Source: Blepharisma stoltei (taxonomy: Eukaryota > Ciliophora > Heterotrichea > Heterotrichida > Blepharismidae). Taken from it: a DNA stretch of 64,000 nt. The notes beneath the pieces were generated by a model that saw only the letters and a program-made list of their open reading frames with translations, ran no database searches and was not told the DNA's origin. Positions 1 through 9,548 of this stretch are shown piece after piece (position 1 is the stretch's first letter; every line of letters starts with the position of its first letter). The stretch is taken from assembly GCA_914767885.1 (NCBI GenBank), contig CAJZBQ010000011.1:558001-622000 (forward strand), read 5' to 3'. The position numbers and the translations under genes are program-made.

Positions 1-1
1 C

Positions 2-927
2 TCTAAAGACTTATTTAAAATTCTTCCACGAATAATTCTTGAAAATACCAATACAGATGATTATAAAAAGCTGCTGGAAAGTGACGAAGATCAAGTAAAT
101 TTATCAGAGAAAATAAAAAATTTTATAATATCGAAAGGATTTGCAGGGGTGATGCTAGAAATGTGGACTCAAGGGAATGGGATTTTGAGAAATGCGGATC
201 AGAAAGAATATTTAAGGTCATTTCAGGTGAGGTTAATACAAAAAATATGCAGGACAATGAAAGCTAATAATTTGATGTGCATGATAACAGTCCCAGCCCC
301 AAGGCCAAATTACCGTGTTGAGTTTAGTATGGGAGAATTTTTAAAACTTGCACCCCTTAAAGTTAGAAAATTAAGAAAAATTTATTTTTCAATAAATATT
401 ATTTTTAAAAAAATATTTATTAATAAAGAATTAGCAAATTTGTCGATAGATTTGCGTTAGTTTCATATGATTACAGCCAAATCTCTCCTGGGCCAAATAG
501 CCCTGAAAATTGGATTAAAAGCTGCTATAAAGAATTAGTTGATCAAATTGACCTAAGCGATTATGACGAAGAAGCTGCTGAATCAATGCATTTAAAATAT
601 ATGAAACAGCTTATGCTAGGTGTTCCCTTTTATGGCTATGAATTTTCTCCTCTTGATAAGCCAAATCAATATACAAGACATTCTACTCGAGCCATAACAG
701 GGAATGATTTTCTACAGCTTTTAGAGAAAAATAAAATGAGAGTTGAATGAGAATCAGCCCATAATGAGCATAAATTCAGCTACAAAATAGGCAAAAACGA
801 AATCATTGCATATTTTCCAACAAAAGAAATGATTGAATCGAGAGTAAAATTAGCAGAAAAATTAAAGACTGGAATTTCTATATGGGAACTAGGCCAAGGA
901 TTTGAGTATTTTTTTGAAGCTTTATAG
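2..927 (+). CDS. CHID1: CHID1-like GH18 (chitinase-domain) protein, 5' partial
   Basis: The window opens inside this gene; the first in-frame codon starts at base 2 and the stop TAG is 925-927. The product resembles the C-terminal half of chitinase domain-containing protein 1 (stabilin-1 interacting chitinase-like family), a secreted or lysosomal GH18 fold with weak or no chitinase activity in animals. Visible family blocks are GFAGVMLEMW (the beta4 strand region), 'LVSYDYSQISPGPNSPENW', 'LMLGVPFYGYEF' and the terminal 'GISIWELGQGFEYFF'. TGA is read as Trp in 'RVEWESA'. An IES at 357-430 interrupts it; its removal joins 'KLAPL' to 'SKFVDRFALVSYDY' in frame, leaving 284 codons. The N-terminus and any signal peptide lie outside the window. 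Identification is firm; enzymatic activity is not implied. Confidence 0.88.
357..430. other. Short IES, 74 bp, repeat TTA
   Basis: AT-rich insert in the CHID1-like gene between TTA at 357-359 and TTA at 431-433. It carries stops in the host frame; excision with one repeat copy restores the frame between APL and SKFVDRF. The sequence shows the repeats and the frame; elimination in the macronucleus is inferred. Confidence 0.8.
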
Positions 928-1107
928 AATCTTATGGATAATTATAATTTTCTGATAAGTTTACTATAAATAAGTGATATTAATTTAGGATTATTGCTAA
1001 AATGCCAAAAATAACGCTTATACTTACCCTGCTTCCAGATGCTCTAACTCCCTCACTTAAAATTATACAAAATATTGGTAAAATTTTCAATTTTTGGGTT
1101 TATTAGC

Positions 1108-1498
1108 TTACTCCCCCCCCCCTCCGTGAGCGAACAAAACCATTAGAAAAATCGCCATTTTTTTGACCAAAAAACCACACCCTCCGTGAGTGAACAAAAA
1201 TTTTTTTAATAGAAAAAATTTTAATGGAAAAAAATTTTGATATATAAGTGATAATTAGTATAATGAAATCTAGAGCTAATTCTGTTTAATTTTAAACAAA
1301 TTGCGTTTTAAAACATAAATTTTGCAAATTAAATTTAATATTTGCTTCCCAATTTTTGCAAATTAGGATTTTTTAAATTTCGAAAAAAATATTTTTTATA
1401 AAAATTTATATATATAAATTTTTTTAAAAAAAAAAATTAACCCCCCTCCGTGAGCGAACAAAATTTTTTTTGTTCGCTCACGGAGGGGGGGGGGGGAG
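1108..1498 (+). mobile_element. MITE family A, full-length 391-bp copy
   Basis: Flanked by TTA at 1108-1110 and 1499-1501. The outer left end is a C-tract followed by CTCCGTGAGCGAACAAAA. A second copy of the same motif lies about 60 bp inside. The right end has a forward copy directly followed by its reverse complement, which can form a long hairpin. The core is AT-rich and contains 'TAGAGCTAATTCTGTTTAA'. There is no ORF. It matches copies at 12977-13367 and (reversed) 31921-32311 at the same length. It lies 3' of the CHID1-like gene, outside any gene I can see. It fits the very abundant pogo-derived MITE reported from the Blepharisma germline; that equation is my inference. Confidence 0.85.
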
Positions 1499-1501
1499 TT
1501 A

Positions 1502-2228
1502 GAAAATTTTATTTTTTATAGGAATAAATCAAAATTTCTATGTAAATGCTATATACCCAATTTAATATTATAAAATACAAAAATTTACAAACAATTTGTA
1601 TAACTTTTAAGTGAAAAGTGAAACTAGATATTATTTAACAAATTTATCACTTTGAATCGATAAATTTTATCAGTTAATTTTTTTGAAAAATGGTTTATAT
1701 TACCTCTCAAAAATTTTGCATTAGCCTTTAAATTTGAAAAGGCTTCTTTTTCAACTTAAAGTGAGGAGTAAATGGATATAATACATCATCGGGTAAAATT
1801 TGTGATTTTAATCTAATAAGAGTATAAGGATCAAAATCCTTGACATACTCATAGCAAATATGGTGCTAGTGACTGATATGTCCTTGGTGATGCAAACCGC
1901 TGTGATACAAAAGTCATGAGCCTTGGGTTCAGGCCCTTCAATTCTAACTTACTTGCTTTGAAATGCTGATATTTATGACTCCAAGTATTAATGATCGGAT
2001 AGTTTTAGGCACTTTTCCTCAAAATCTGGAGGTGTCGTTCTTTTTCCAAAGCGTCTCCACTCCTCGTGGATGCTGACAAGAGGCACCGGGCTCAATACCT
2101 TAATAGCAAAAGGGCAAAATGGCTTCTAACCCAGTTCGCAGTGCAAGCCCGATTCCTTGAGAAAACCACTGTTCCAATAGAGTCTGAATTTCTCTGGCAA
2201 GCATTGGTTCTGGTAGGAAATGTGCAGG
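1502..2228. other. Intergenic; AT-rich, then a GC-richer anonymous repeat-like block
   Basis: From about 1502 to 1770 I see only AT-rich DNA. From about 1775 to 2228 the base composition rises, with no supported ORF, much like the GC-rich retroposons elsewhere in the window. I could not find target-site duplications or the 5' motif of that family, so this block remains unassigned. It ends next to the tectonic stop codon. Confidence 0.35.
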
Positions 2229-4490
2229 TTATCAAATCTGAAGCACTTTAAGTTTAAATTTGTCATACTCGATATAATTAATCACAACAGTATTCATAAA
2301 ATATTGGTCGTCAGTGGTAATAGTTTTCATAAATGCCCAATTCGTAAACTCTTTTCTTTTTTGTGCATAAACTATTTTTGGCTGAGGATTTTTTATAGAT
2401 CCAATTTCCGCTACCACAATATCATAAACCACCATGTTTGGAAGCAAGCAATCTCCTGTTTCTGAGTTTCAGCTTGTCGCTACTGTTTTATTTGATGCAT
2501 CTTTTATTTCTACTCAGTCGTCAATATTACTAGAAAGAGAATTTCCAAATTTCCCTACATGAGTAATATCATCAAAAATCGAAAAAATAGGCAATTTTTC
2601 ATTATAAGTAGTGCAATAGCTTGAAAGAGCTGGATAGCTAACTTCTAGACTGAGGAGAAAAATCTTGCTCAAAGTTTTTTTTAAAAAATTATAATAAATT
2701 AATTTTATAATTTTTTTCATAAAAATTTCCCCATTTTCAATATTTGAAAAATTAATTTAATTAAGGACTTAAGCGACTTAAATTTAATAAAACTAGCAAG
2801 ATATCTAGCTATAACAATTATTAATTATGCATAAAAAGATTTTACATACAAATAATTTTATATTTAAAAACTTTCTGTTATTTTCTAATAGAAAAATATA
2901 TTGCCCTCTTTTCAATTGTTTTTCTAACTCTGAGGTAGAGAGATTAAGAGGATAATAGCAAGAATACACAAAATCTTGCCTGAAATTTATTACAGGAGGA
3001 TTAGAAGTTGTTTGGCTTGACGTTAAGCATTGTCCTGTTAATGAAGCTCCATACACAGGATACCCACTCGAATAAACATTTATTGTATTATCCGACTGCA
3101 ACTTTCCTAATAATACAGGTTTTCCTACTATATACCCTGGATTTCCCGATTTCACAGTAACAGTTTCTTGTGTTTGGAAAGTTACTGAAAATTTTTGCTG
3201 AATATTAATAGTTTCAGTACCTGAGCATCCAGTCGTTCCAATATTTCCTACCACAAGATCAGCAGTTATTTTTAAAAAATATTGTTGTGATAAAGTTGTG
3301 AGCACTGTATAATGGGCTTCTAATAAAGCATTTGTGCATATACAGCTGCTATAAGTGGTAGAAACTGAGGTGCTGCTTGACGAAGTGTCAATGAGAGTAT
3401 TGACGTCCCTTATTTTTATTGATCCTATTTGTATTGTATAAAGAGAGCTTGAGGCAAGATTTGAAGTATTGTAGACTTGGAGAAGGCTTGAGTATAAAGC
3501 AGCATTTAGTTCAGAAGTGCAATGAGTTTGATATAGGCAATGCCTTTGAGTAGTGCGCTAAGCGCCGAGACTTCCCGACGAATCTGGGCGGTGGTTTGAC
3601 CAGCTGATGTTGGTCAAACCAACATATAGAAGATTTGTCAAATTGGATGCTGGTTTGACCAACATCAGCTGGTCAAACCACTGCCCAGACTTCGTCGGGA
3701 AGTCTCGGGCGCTTAGCGCGCTACTCAAAGGCATTGCTGATAAAGTAGAAGCAAGGTATTGGCGATTACAAAATCCTGGAGATGAAGGCTCAAGTCATTT
3801 GACAAAATTCATATCATTACAATATCCAAAACTGTCTGGACTTGGCAAACTCCACCTATTTCCAAATTGTGCCCAGCTGTTAGCTAATGAACCCATAAGA
3901 TCTCCAGGGTTAAAATTACTTCTTGTAATTGTAGTCTGTGGAGAATACAATAAATCTGAATACTCCACATTATCAGTTATTTGCTGCTGTATTGTATCGG
4001 ATGAAATTGAGCTATCTGAGATTTTTTTATAATAAGTTCCAAAAGAAGCTGAGTTATCTTGATCCACACATAAAAGATTATTCATAATGTCAGATGTAGC
4101 TGATTTTATTCCTCTTCTTGCTGAGTAAAAATAATTATCATTCGAACTAGGGCATTTAAGTGAGTAATATTTTGTAAATTTGCTGTTTAAGCATCGATTT
4201 GTGGATGGGTCTTCTGTGTCCCAGAGATCTTTTAAAGTTGAAGAGCAATCATCGTCACAGCAGCAAAATACATCACATGAATTAGCAGTGAGGTCACATA
4301 CACATTTTCCTGGGTCAGTATCATCTTCTATATATTCTATGAAAAACTGAATATTTTTACTATTACTATAATATATATATTTATATTATAAAATATGCTC
4401 ATTTTTGTTGATCCAGTCTTAATAAGAATAATTGCTTTCATCTGCTGAACTCAAATATGCCGCCAACAAGAAAGTACATATTGCAAACAT
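2229..4490 (-). CDS. TCTN: Tectonic-family ciliary transition-zone protein
   Basis: ATG at 4490-4488, stop TAA at 2231-2229. After removal of three IESs (51, 207 and 183 bp) 606 residues remain in one frame. The N-terminus is a signal peptide (MFAICTFLLAAYLSSADES). A Cys-rich tectonic block follows: 'CVCDLTANSCDVFCCCDDDC'. Then comes a beta-rich region with the family hallmark 'GNPGYIVGKPVLLGKL', and a C-terminal part containing 'VGKFGN' and 'AEIGSIKNPQPKIV'. Tectonics are secreted or membrane-anchored glycoproteins of the MKS/B9 transition-zone complex, which gates entry to cilia; that suits a heavily ciliated cell. TGA encodes Trp several times, including the last residue before the stop ('LQIW'). 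Which tectonic paralogue (1-3) cannot be decided. Confidence 0.88.
2682..2864. other. IES, 183 bp, repeat TAAAAA
   Basis: Direct repeat TAAAAA at 2682-2687 and 2865-2870. On the gene strand the join gives 'NNRKFLKKTLSKIFLL' in frame. The A-runs allow slippage of a few bases, so exact ends are less sure than the existence of the insert; total gene length after removal is a multiple of three. Confidence 0.65.
3534..3740. mobile_element. IES, 207 bp: foldback MITE with ~95-bp inverted repeats
   Basis: TA at 3534-3535 and 3741-3742 bounds a near-perfect palindrome. The arms start GGCAATGCCTTTGAGTAG and run through a GCGCTAAGCGC block and TTGGTCAAACCA, with a loop of about 30 bp near 3625-3650. 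Removal joins 'LASTL' to 'YQTHCTS' in the tectonic gene. GC content is well above its surroundings. I see no other copy in this window. Confidence 0.85.
4369..4419. other. Short IES, 51 bp, repeat TAATA
   Basis: TAATA at 4369-4373 and 4420-4424. It sits just after the tectonic signal peptide; removal joins 'DESNYSY' to 'YSNSKNIQFF' in frame and removes an in-frame TAA. Confidence 0.75.
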
Positions 4491-4885
4491 TTTTTATAAT
4501 TTATTTGAATTAAATATTTATTTAAAAATAATAAATTACAAATTTTTGTGAAGGATCTATTATCATATTTTAATCATTTTTAATTTTGTCTTTATTTAAA
4601 TTTGATAATTAATTTTATTTTCGAAAATGCTTATTGCTTGAGTAAATAAATACCAAACCTTTTAATATTAGAAATGTAAAATTAATAGACCTTGAAATCG
4701 GCAATTGTGGCTGGTATAGTAAGAAACTTATATTTAAATTCTAAATTAATATATACTACACCAATTTAATTTTTATACTGTTATTATTGTTCGATTACTA
4801 TATAAATAAGCAAGAAGATTCAAATATTATCCTTGCACTCAACCTATCATAATATAATAGTTTCATTTTGATTTATATATATAAA
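4491..4885. other. Divergent intergenic region, nothing recognised
   Basis: AT-rich spacer between the divergent tectonic (-) and kinase (+) starts, presumably holding both promoters. I see no repeat, RNA gene or ORF. Confidence 0.5.
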
Positions 4886-6470
4886 ATGGGTGGGAAGACA
4901 AGCATATTCAGTATATGTAAAGGAATCCCCAAGCGCAAAAAATCCAAAAAGAAATCAACTCAAAACACTCCTCTCCTAATTGCGAACGCACTAGGCCCAA
5001 CTGAGGACAATATCGAAAACCCCAAAGGATACTTGTATTTTAGTAAAAAAGAGCAAAAATATTACGATTCTTTGCTAGTAAAAGAAGAAAAAACACCAGG
5101 AGAAATCATCGCCCCTACAAATTGGCAAACAAGTGAAATGCTCGGCCAGGGTAGCTTTGGCCGCGTTTTGTTTGGCGCAAACATGGATACAGGCGAACTG
5201 ATGGCAGTCAAACAGATCCCGATTGTTGGCTTTGAATATGAAACCGCCAACGAGAGGATTAAAGAGATCCAAGAAGAAGTTGACATTTTAAGTCAGCTGA
5301 AACACAAAAACATTGTTAGATACTTAGGAACTGAAAGAAACGACCAATTTCTGCATATTTTTCTTGAATATATTCCAGGAGGTTCTATTGCGTCCTTATT
5401 AGCCAAGTATGGAAAATTTAACGAAACTTTGATAAGGGTTTACACCAAACAAATTTTGGAAGGCCTTGAGTATTTGCATTATCATAAAATCATACATAGA
5501 GATATAAAAGGTGCAAATGTGCTGGTTGGCAGTGATGGAGTTTGCAAGTTGGCTGATTTTGGAGCTTCGAAAAGGATCATAGGATTATGTGACCAAACAC
5601 AGTTCAAATCACTTAATTTTGACATTATTAAAAAAATTAAAAAAAATAAAATTTAATTTAGTTTAAAAAATAAAAAATAATTTATAGGATAAAAGTTAGA
5701 GGAACTGTAAATTGAATGGCTCCAGAAGTAATGAAAGAAGAGGGCCATGGACGATTTGCAGACGTTTGGAGCTTAGGCTGCTTAGTTGTAGAAATGGCAA
5801 CTGGCAAGCCTCCATGGTTTTACAAAACAAACCCGATCGCTGTCTTCATGCACGTTTGCAGCACAAATAATCCTCCAGAGCTTCCAGAAGAGCTTTCTGA
5901 AGAATGTAAGGACTTTGTAAAAGAGTGCTTTCAAAGAGATCCCAGCAAGCGTGCCAACGTCTACAAATTATTAAGGCATCCTTTCATAGTAGGTACGACA
6001 CAATATCCTCTTTATATGGGCCCAAGTAAGACTGACGATTTCTTATCAAACTCCACAAAATTTTCCTCAGATGATAACAAAGTAGCAGCATTTTTATCAG
6101 GAAGTTTAGCAGAAAGTGTATTATATCCCTTAAATTAAAATTAATTATTTTTATATAGAAAAATAATTTTTTATATTTAATTTAATAAAGAATAAATGAA
6201 GAAATAAAAATTAAAGAAAAACCCACTGATGAAGGCAATTTAGACTATTGTGATCCTCATCATAATGTAAAAGCGCCTTTTGATAGTATCATTACAATAT
6301 CTAAATTCATTCCATTAGCCAAAGAAGAAAACGAAGAAATTATCTTAAGAAGGCCCAGTGACTCTGGCAGTTCTGAAGAAAGTAAAATTTTTAATAACAA
6401 TTCTGAAGTCTGCCGAGCTGAATTATCGTCATCTATTACTGTGAAAATTCACACTGTAAGAGTTGAATAA
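4886..6470 (+). CDS. MAPKKK-type (MEKK/NPK1-like) Ser/Thr protein kinase
   Basis: Start ATG 4886 (MGGKTSIFS; an upstream in-frame ATG at 4868 is less likely because a Gly2 start allows myristoylation). Two IESs (71 and 62 bp) are removed to give 483 residues. The kinase domain begins near residue 80: G-loop GQGSFGRV, VAIK-type lysine in 'MAVKQI', 'IPGGSIASLL', catalytic HRDIKGAN, DFG, and the activation segment 'RGTVNWMAPEVM' whose Trp is TGA. The P+1 and 'ADVWSLGC' blocks and the 'LLRHPFI' end follow. This is a STE11/MAPKKK signature, a family that phosphorylates MAPKKs in stress or division signalling. An acidic, Ser-rich C-terminal tail of about 150 residues is unrecognised. The basic, Lys-rich N-terminus after Gly2 supports membrane attachment, as an inference. 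Confidence 0.9.
5614..5684. other. Short IES, 71 bp, repeat TA
   Basis: TA at 5614-5615 and 5685-5686. The insert lies in the activation loop; removal joins 'QFKSL' to 'RIKVRGTVNWMAPEV', which matches the kinase family. The insert itself has no GT...AG ends that would suit an intron. Confidence 0.8.
6131..6192. other. Short IES, 62 bp, repeat TAAAT
   Basis: TAAAT at 6131-6135 and 6193-6197. Without removal the kinase would stop at once after 'LYPLN'; with it the reading continues 'LYPLNEEIKIKEKPTDEG' to the stop at 6470. Confidence 0.75.
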
Positions 6471-6638
6471 GAGGAGGATGCACAGATTGAGATTGAGAAA
6501 AATATTGTACTATTGTTCTAACAGTAACTAATATGTTAATTAAACCTTAAAAGCTTAATTCCAGTCTGCGAAACATTTTTATTGTGCTGAAGTTGGGCTA
6601 TTAACTATATTACAATAATATTTCTTATAGAAAATTGA

Positions 6639-6657
6639 GCACTGGCATAGCCAGTGC
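6639..6657. other. Perfect short palindrome between convergent genes
   Basis: GCACTGGC, a 3-nt ATA loop, and GCCAGTGC, in the gap between the 3' ends of the kinase (+) and the next gene (-). It could form a transcript hairpin near one or both 3' ends; function unknown. Confidence 0.4.
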
Positions 6658-6716
6658 CTTAGATATCTAATATATAGTAAAAAAATCAAATTGATTAAAA
6701 ATTATGTAGCAAGGTG

Positions 6717-7736
6717 TTAACGACGATGGGTTGATGGTCTTTGTAATACTGATTGCTCATATACTGAAAGCTTCTTTTTCATAATTTCTAATCGATTTGA
6801 TTCATTTGATCTAGGAGGTTTTAAACCGCTTGACTTTGAAATTGTGGAGCTTGAGGTATCTGGACTCATAACTTTATATCGTCTGAGTCTACTGAGTGGA
6901 GATGCTAAAACCTGCTTTATCTGAGTAGGTGATTCTCGTGAATAAATCGAGTTAAGGACTTGATTTTTTGTTGTGGGTGTTATAAAGCTACGATCTTGCC
7001 TATTACTATAATCAATTATGCGCAAGTCACCATCGCTGCTTTTAATTATTTCCGCACTTTTTTCTTCAAAAATCTTCCTACTTGAATAATGAAATTCAGG
7101 CGAAGATTTTTTGATCCTCCTGTCAAAATGCTTTTTCTTGGAAAATCTGGAATTTGAATCTTTCAAAATATCTTGGGCAAGCTTGATAATTCCACTTCGC
7201 TTATCTTTAGTAGTGTTAAATTAAAGGAGTTTTAAAGTCTTCTCAATAATTATCTTTCCCTCACACTTTCGACCTAAGTGTTTGTCAGCCGAAATTCAGC
7301 CACTATTTGGAATGGTCTAGTCTAAACTTGCACTGTTACTAAAGAATCTTGAGAGGTCGAGAGGGATTGTCAGTTAGAACGCCATCGGATACTATTAGGT
7401 AAAGGTTAGCCTGATGCCTCTTTTTGGCCACCTTGATTCATGAAAAAAGGAGCCACGCCCTCCGAGCCGGTAGGGAAAAGAACTGTGTTTTAAAAAACCT
7501 CCGGATAACTAATACCTGGCAAAGGAGTCACCACCATCTGACCCAAGAAATACCCACCTATATGGCTGCGCGAGGCACGCTAATGGCTACGACTAAAAAG
7601 CATAAACCTTGTCTTAGGCTATAAATTAACTTTTGCGACCAAGATGGCGCACCGCTATCGAGAACATATTTATCGCCGCCCATATTACTTATTTGTTAGT
7701 AGTGTTAAGGTAATGTTGAAGTTCATCACTAATCAT
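6717..7736 (-). CDS. Small basic Ser/Arg-rich protein, unrecognised
   Basis: Start ATG at 7736-7734 and stop TAA at 6719-6717. A 489-bp retroposon splits codons near the N-terminus; removal with one 13-bp duplication copy gives 176 residues in frame, starting MISDELQHYLNTTKDKRSGIIKLAQDIL. The rest is basic and Ser/Arg-rich with short charged repeats, no membrane segment and no domain I recognise. It probably is a cytoskeletal or nuclear disordered protein, but that is only a guess from composition. The gene is convergent with the kinase. The recovered clean start codon beyond the insertion is the best evidence that the two parts belong together. Confidence 0.7.
7207..7695 (-). mobile_element. 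GC-rich retroposon-like insertion (489 bp) acting as an IES
   Basis: Bounded by a 13-bp direct repeat TTAGTAGTGTTAA at 7207-7219 and 7696-7708. The insert is GC-richer than its host and has no supported ORF. Its right end, read on the minus strand, begins ATGGGCGGCGATAAA, loosely like the AAAATGGCGA start of related inserts, so it is probably minus-oriented. The duplication length is typical of target-primed retroposition. The host frame is restored by precise removal. Confidence 0.75.
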
Positions 7737-7807
7737 AAATGAGTTATTTTAATTTAATATTAACAGTATTTGTAACAACTAATGAATTTTGCCTTCAAAT
7801 TATATAA

Positions 7808-9043
7808 ATGGAACAGCACTTCTTAGAGCTCTTATTATTATCAGCAAGTTCGTAAGTGAGGAAATATATATTAAAAATATAGCGCTTTCCCGAGGATGGC
7901 GCGGAATGGCGCCATCCTCGGGAAAGCCAGGAAGGCATCCACACGGGAACTGGGAGTTCCACGTGTGGATGCCATTTTGACATGTGGAAGTTTGGATCCC
8001 ACATGTCAAAAATGGCATCCACACGTGGAACTCCCAGTTCCCGTGTGGATGCTTAGTTGACTTTCCCGAGGATGGCGCCATTCCGCGCCATCCTCAGGAA
8101 AGCGCTATATAAATTTTATATACATAAAATGGCGTATGGCGACCGACCCGTCCTCTCAGTGACGGTAACCCATGTATATCCGGGCATGGTTTTCTGAAGA
8201 AGCGACTTAGCTCAGCAGTATCTGCTGGACCCTGGTGGCGACCGGGGACAAACACAGACCCGCTGATCGTGTCCAGATCCTAGGGCAGTTAGGAGCATCT
8301 TCTTTTTCCAGCAGCGCCCAAGCCAGTGGGTGCCCGAAATGGAGCAGGGCGACTTACCTGCTCAAGCTGCTATTGTGGTCTGCCCCGAATCGCGGAAGCG
8401 ATTGAGTATTTTCTCAAGTGGATAAGCTGGGAAAAGGGGAGGCAGATTAGACGACCAAGAAGGCGGTCTCTCCAGTCAAAAGGGCCCCAAATTAAACGGG
8501 GTGATCTGGCCAACCGGAGGCAAAGACTGGCGTAATTCGGGGCGGAAGGCTGAGTTGGAAATGGTGGTGCCCGGCGACGGTCGGCGACGACCCAATATGG
8601 CAACCCACTACCGAGAAGCCAGGGGTTTCGGCCTGGGCTCAGAGAACCAGTGATGGAAGTCCATCCTTTTCGCTCGTGCCGGCACGGCTCCTTAAGGAGC
8701 GCGGAGGAATGCCACGCATGGAAGAAGGGACCTTAAACACATATCGCTTAATTATTATTATTATTATTATTAATATAAATTTTATTTTTAAGATTCTTAG
8801 GCAAAGTAAAGGAAACAGTGTTTATGATAAAAAAAATATTTAATTAAATATGTTTTGGATTTTATAGGGTCCTTGTTTATATAATATAATCATATGTGGA
8901 CATCTTTAGGAAAATCATATTCAATTTCACAATTAACTCAACAAGTTAGAATTAACAAGAAATGCTACAAAGCTGCACAAATGAAGAAAAATAAGCAAAA
9001 CAATCAAGATTTGCAGGAGCAAAATAGCTCTAAAAGCTTTTAA
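7808..9043 (+). CDS. Possible 67-residue protein split by a ~1-kb IES cluster
   Basis: Speculative. An ATG at 7808 opens 'MEQHFLELLLLSASS', and a coding-like stretch at 8885-9043 reads 'YNHMWTSLGKSYSISQLTQQ...' to a TAA. Joining TA at 7853 to TA at 8885 gives one 67-codon frame. Nothing in the product is recognised. The two pieces could equally be unrelated. Confidence 0.28.
7880..8107. mobile_element. Foldback element with GAGGATGGCGC arms
   Basis: Inverted repeats span nearly the whole element around a centre near 7997. Each arm itself contains a smaller hairpin (GAGGATGGCGC...GCGCCATCCTC). A mini version of the same GAGGATRGCGC hairpin lies inside the dynamin IES at about 62754-62793. Confidence 0.8.
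8129..8770 (+). mobile_element. GC-rich retroposon with (ATT)n tail
   Basis: The 5' motif AAAATGGCG followed by CGACCCGTCCTCTC is shared with the minus-oriented element at 61155-61848. Near the 3' end 'ATATCGCTTAAT' resembles 'ATATCGCTTAACG' of that element. It is followed by seven ATT units. No long ORF, so a non-autonomous (SINE-like) or 5'-truncated element. Confidence 0.65.
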
Positions 9044-9548
9044 GTGTATATTAAGATAAATACCAATAATGCAAAGACGAGACTCAGATATTTCTCTAGG
9101 GTAATTGCTAATTTAATTATGATATAATAAAAGTATCAAAAATCAATTTAACCGAAATGAATAGAACATTTTAATTTAAGTAATTTGTAATTGATTTAAA
9201 AACATATTTATTTACTCCCATCATTTAAATTGAAACAAAAAATTGAGTATAAAACTTCAATTTATTGTTATAAAGATTATATAAAAAATTTAATCGATTC
9301 AGTGTGAAAACTGTTTAAATAGCATTCTAATTTTATAAAAATTAGTATTTTCATTATTGACAAAAAAGCTGTTTCAATTTAAAGGGGGGCTAAAGTCCCT
9401 AAAAAAATACAAATTTTACCATTGCTTTATTCCAATTTAAAGGAAAGAGTTATAAAAACATCAATATTATTACAGAAAACAGGATTTTGCTATTAAATAT
9501 TTTATATAGCTTAGTCCTTGAAAATATAGCTTGTTGAAAATTAAATAT
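9044..9548. mobile_element. Intergenic with a degenerate MITE family D copy (9212-9449)
   Basis: TTA at 9212-9214 and 9450-9452 flank a left end CTCCCATCATTTAAATTGAAACAAAA and a right end with two reverse copies of TTTCAATTTAAAGG about 50 bp apart. This is the doubled-TIR arrangement of family D (compare 28217-28625) but with eroded C/G tracts. The rest of the interval is AT-rich upstream DNA of the PX gene. Confidence 0.6.

Larger units (their letters stand above)
7853..8884. mobile_element. Composite repeat block / candidate 1-kb IES (foldback plus retroposon)
   Basis: Contains two distinct elements. The first, about 7880-8107, is an almost perfect palindrome with arms starting ATAGCGCTTTCC and a GAGGATGGCGC block plus two smaller inner hairpins. 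The second, about 8129-8770, is a GC-rich sequence starting AAAATGGCG...CGACCCGTCCTCTC, running to 'CACATATCGCTTAATT' and ending in an (ATT)n tract, as in a SINE/LINE tail. Proposed outer TA boundaries are 7853-7854 and 8885-8886, which depend on the weak flanking gene. Confidence 0.45.

Noticed and set aside
2066-2251. 61-codon ORF in the GC-richer block
   Set aside because: Atypical composition, runs into the antisense of the tectonic 3' end; no protein-like features.
5614-5684. Kinase insert as an ordinary intron
   Set aside because: No GT...AG ends, length far from 15 nt, and a TA repeat at both edges.
6131-6470. Kinase ending at the first TAA (6133-6135)
   Set aside because: The sequence beyond a 62-bp TAAAT-bounded insert continues with coding-like codons to a second stop in the same restored frame.
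7795-8081. Overlapping 60-90 codon ORFs on both strands
   Set aside because: They are produced by the perfect palindrome of the foldback element, which reads open on both strands.
8140-8740. GC-rich block considered as an rRNA or tRNA gene
   Set aside because: No conserved rRNA core or tRNA cloverleaf boxes found; instead it shares 5' motifs with other inserts and ends in (ATT)n, so it is a retroposon.
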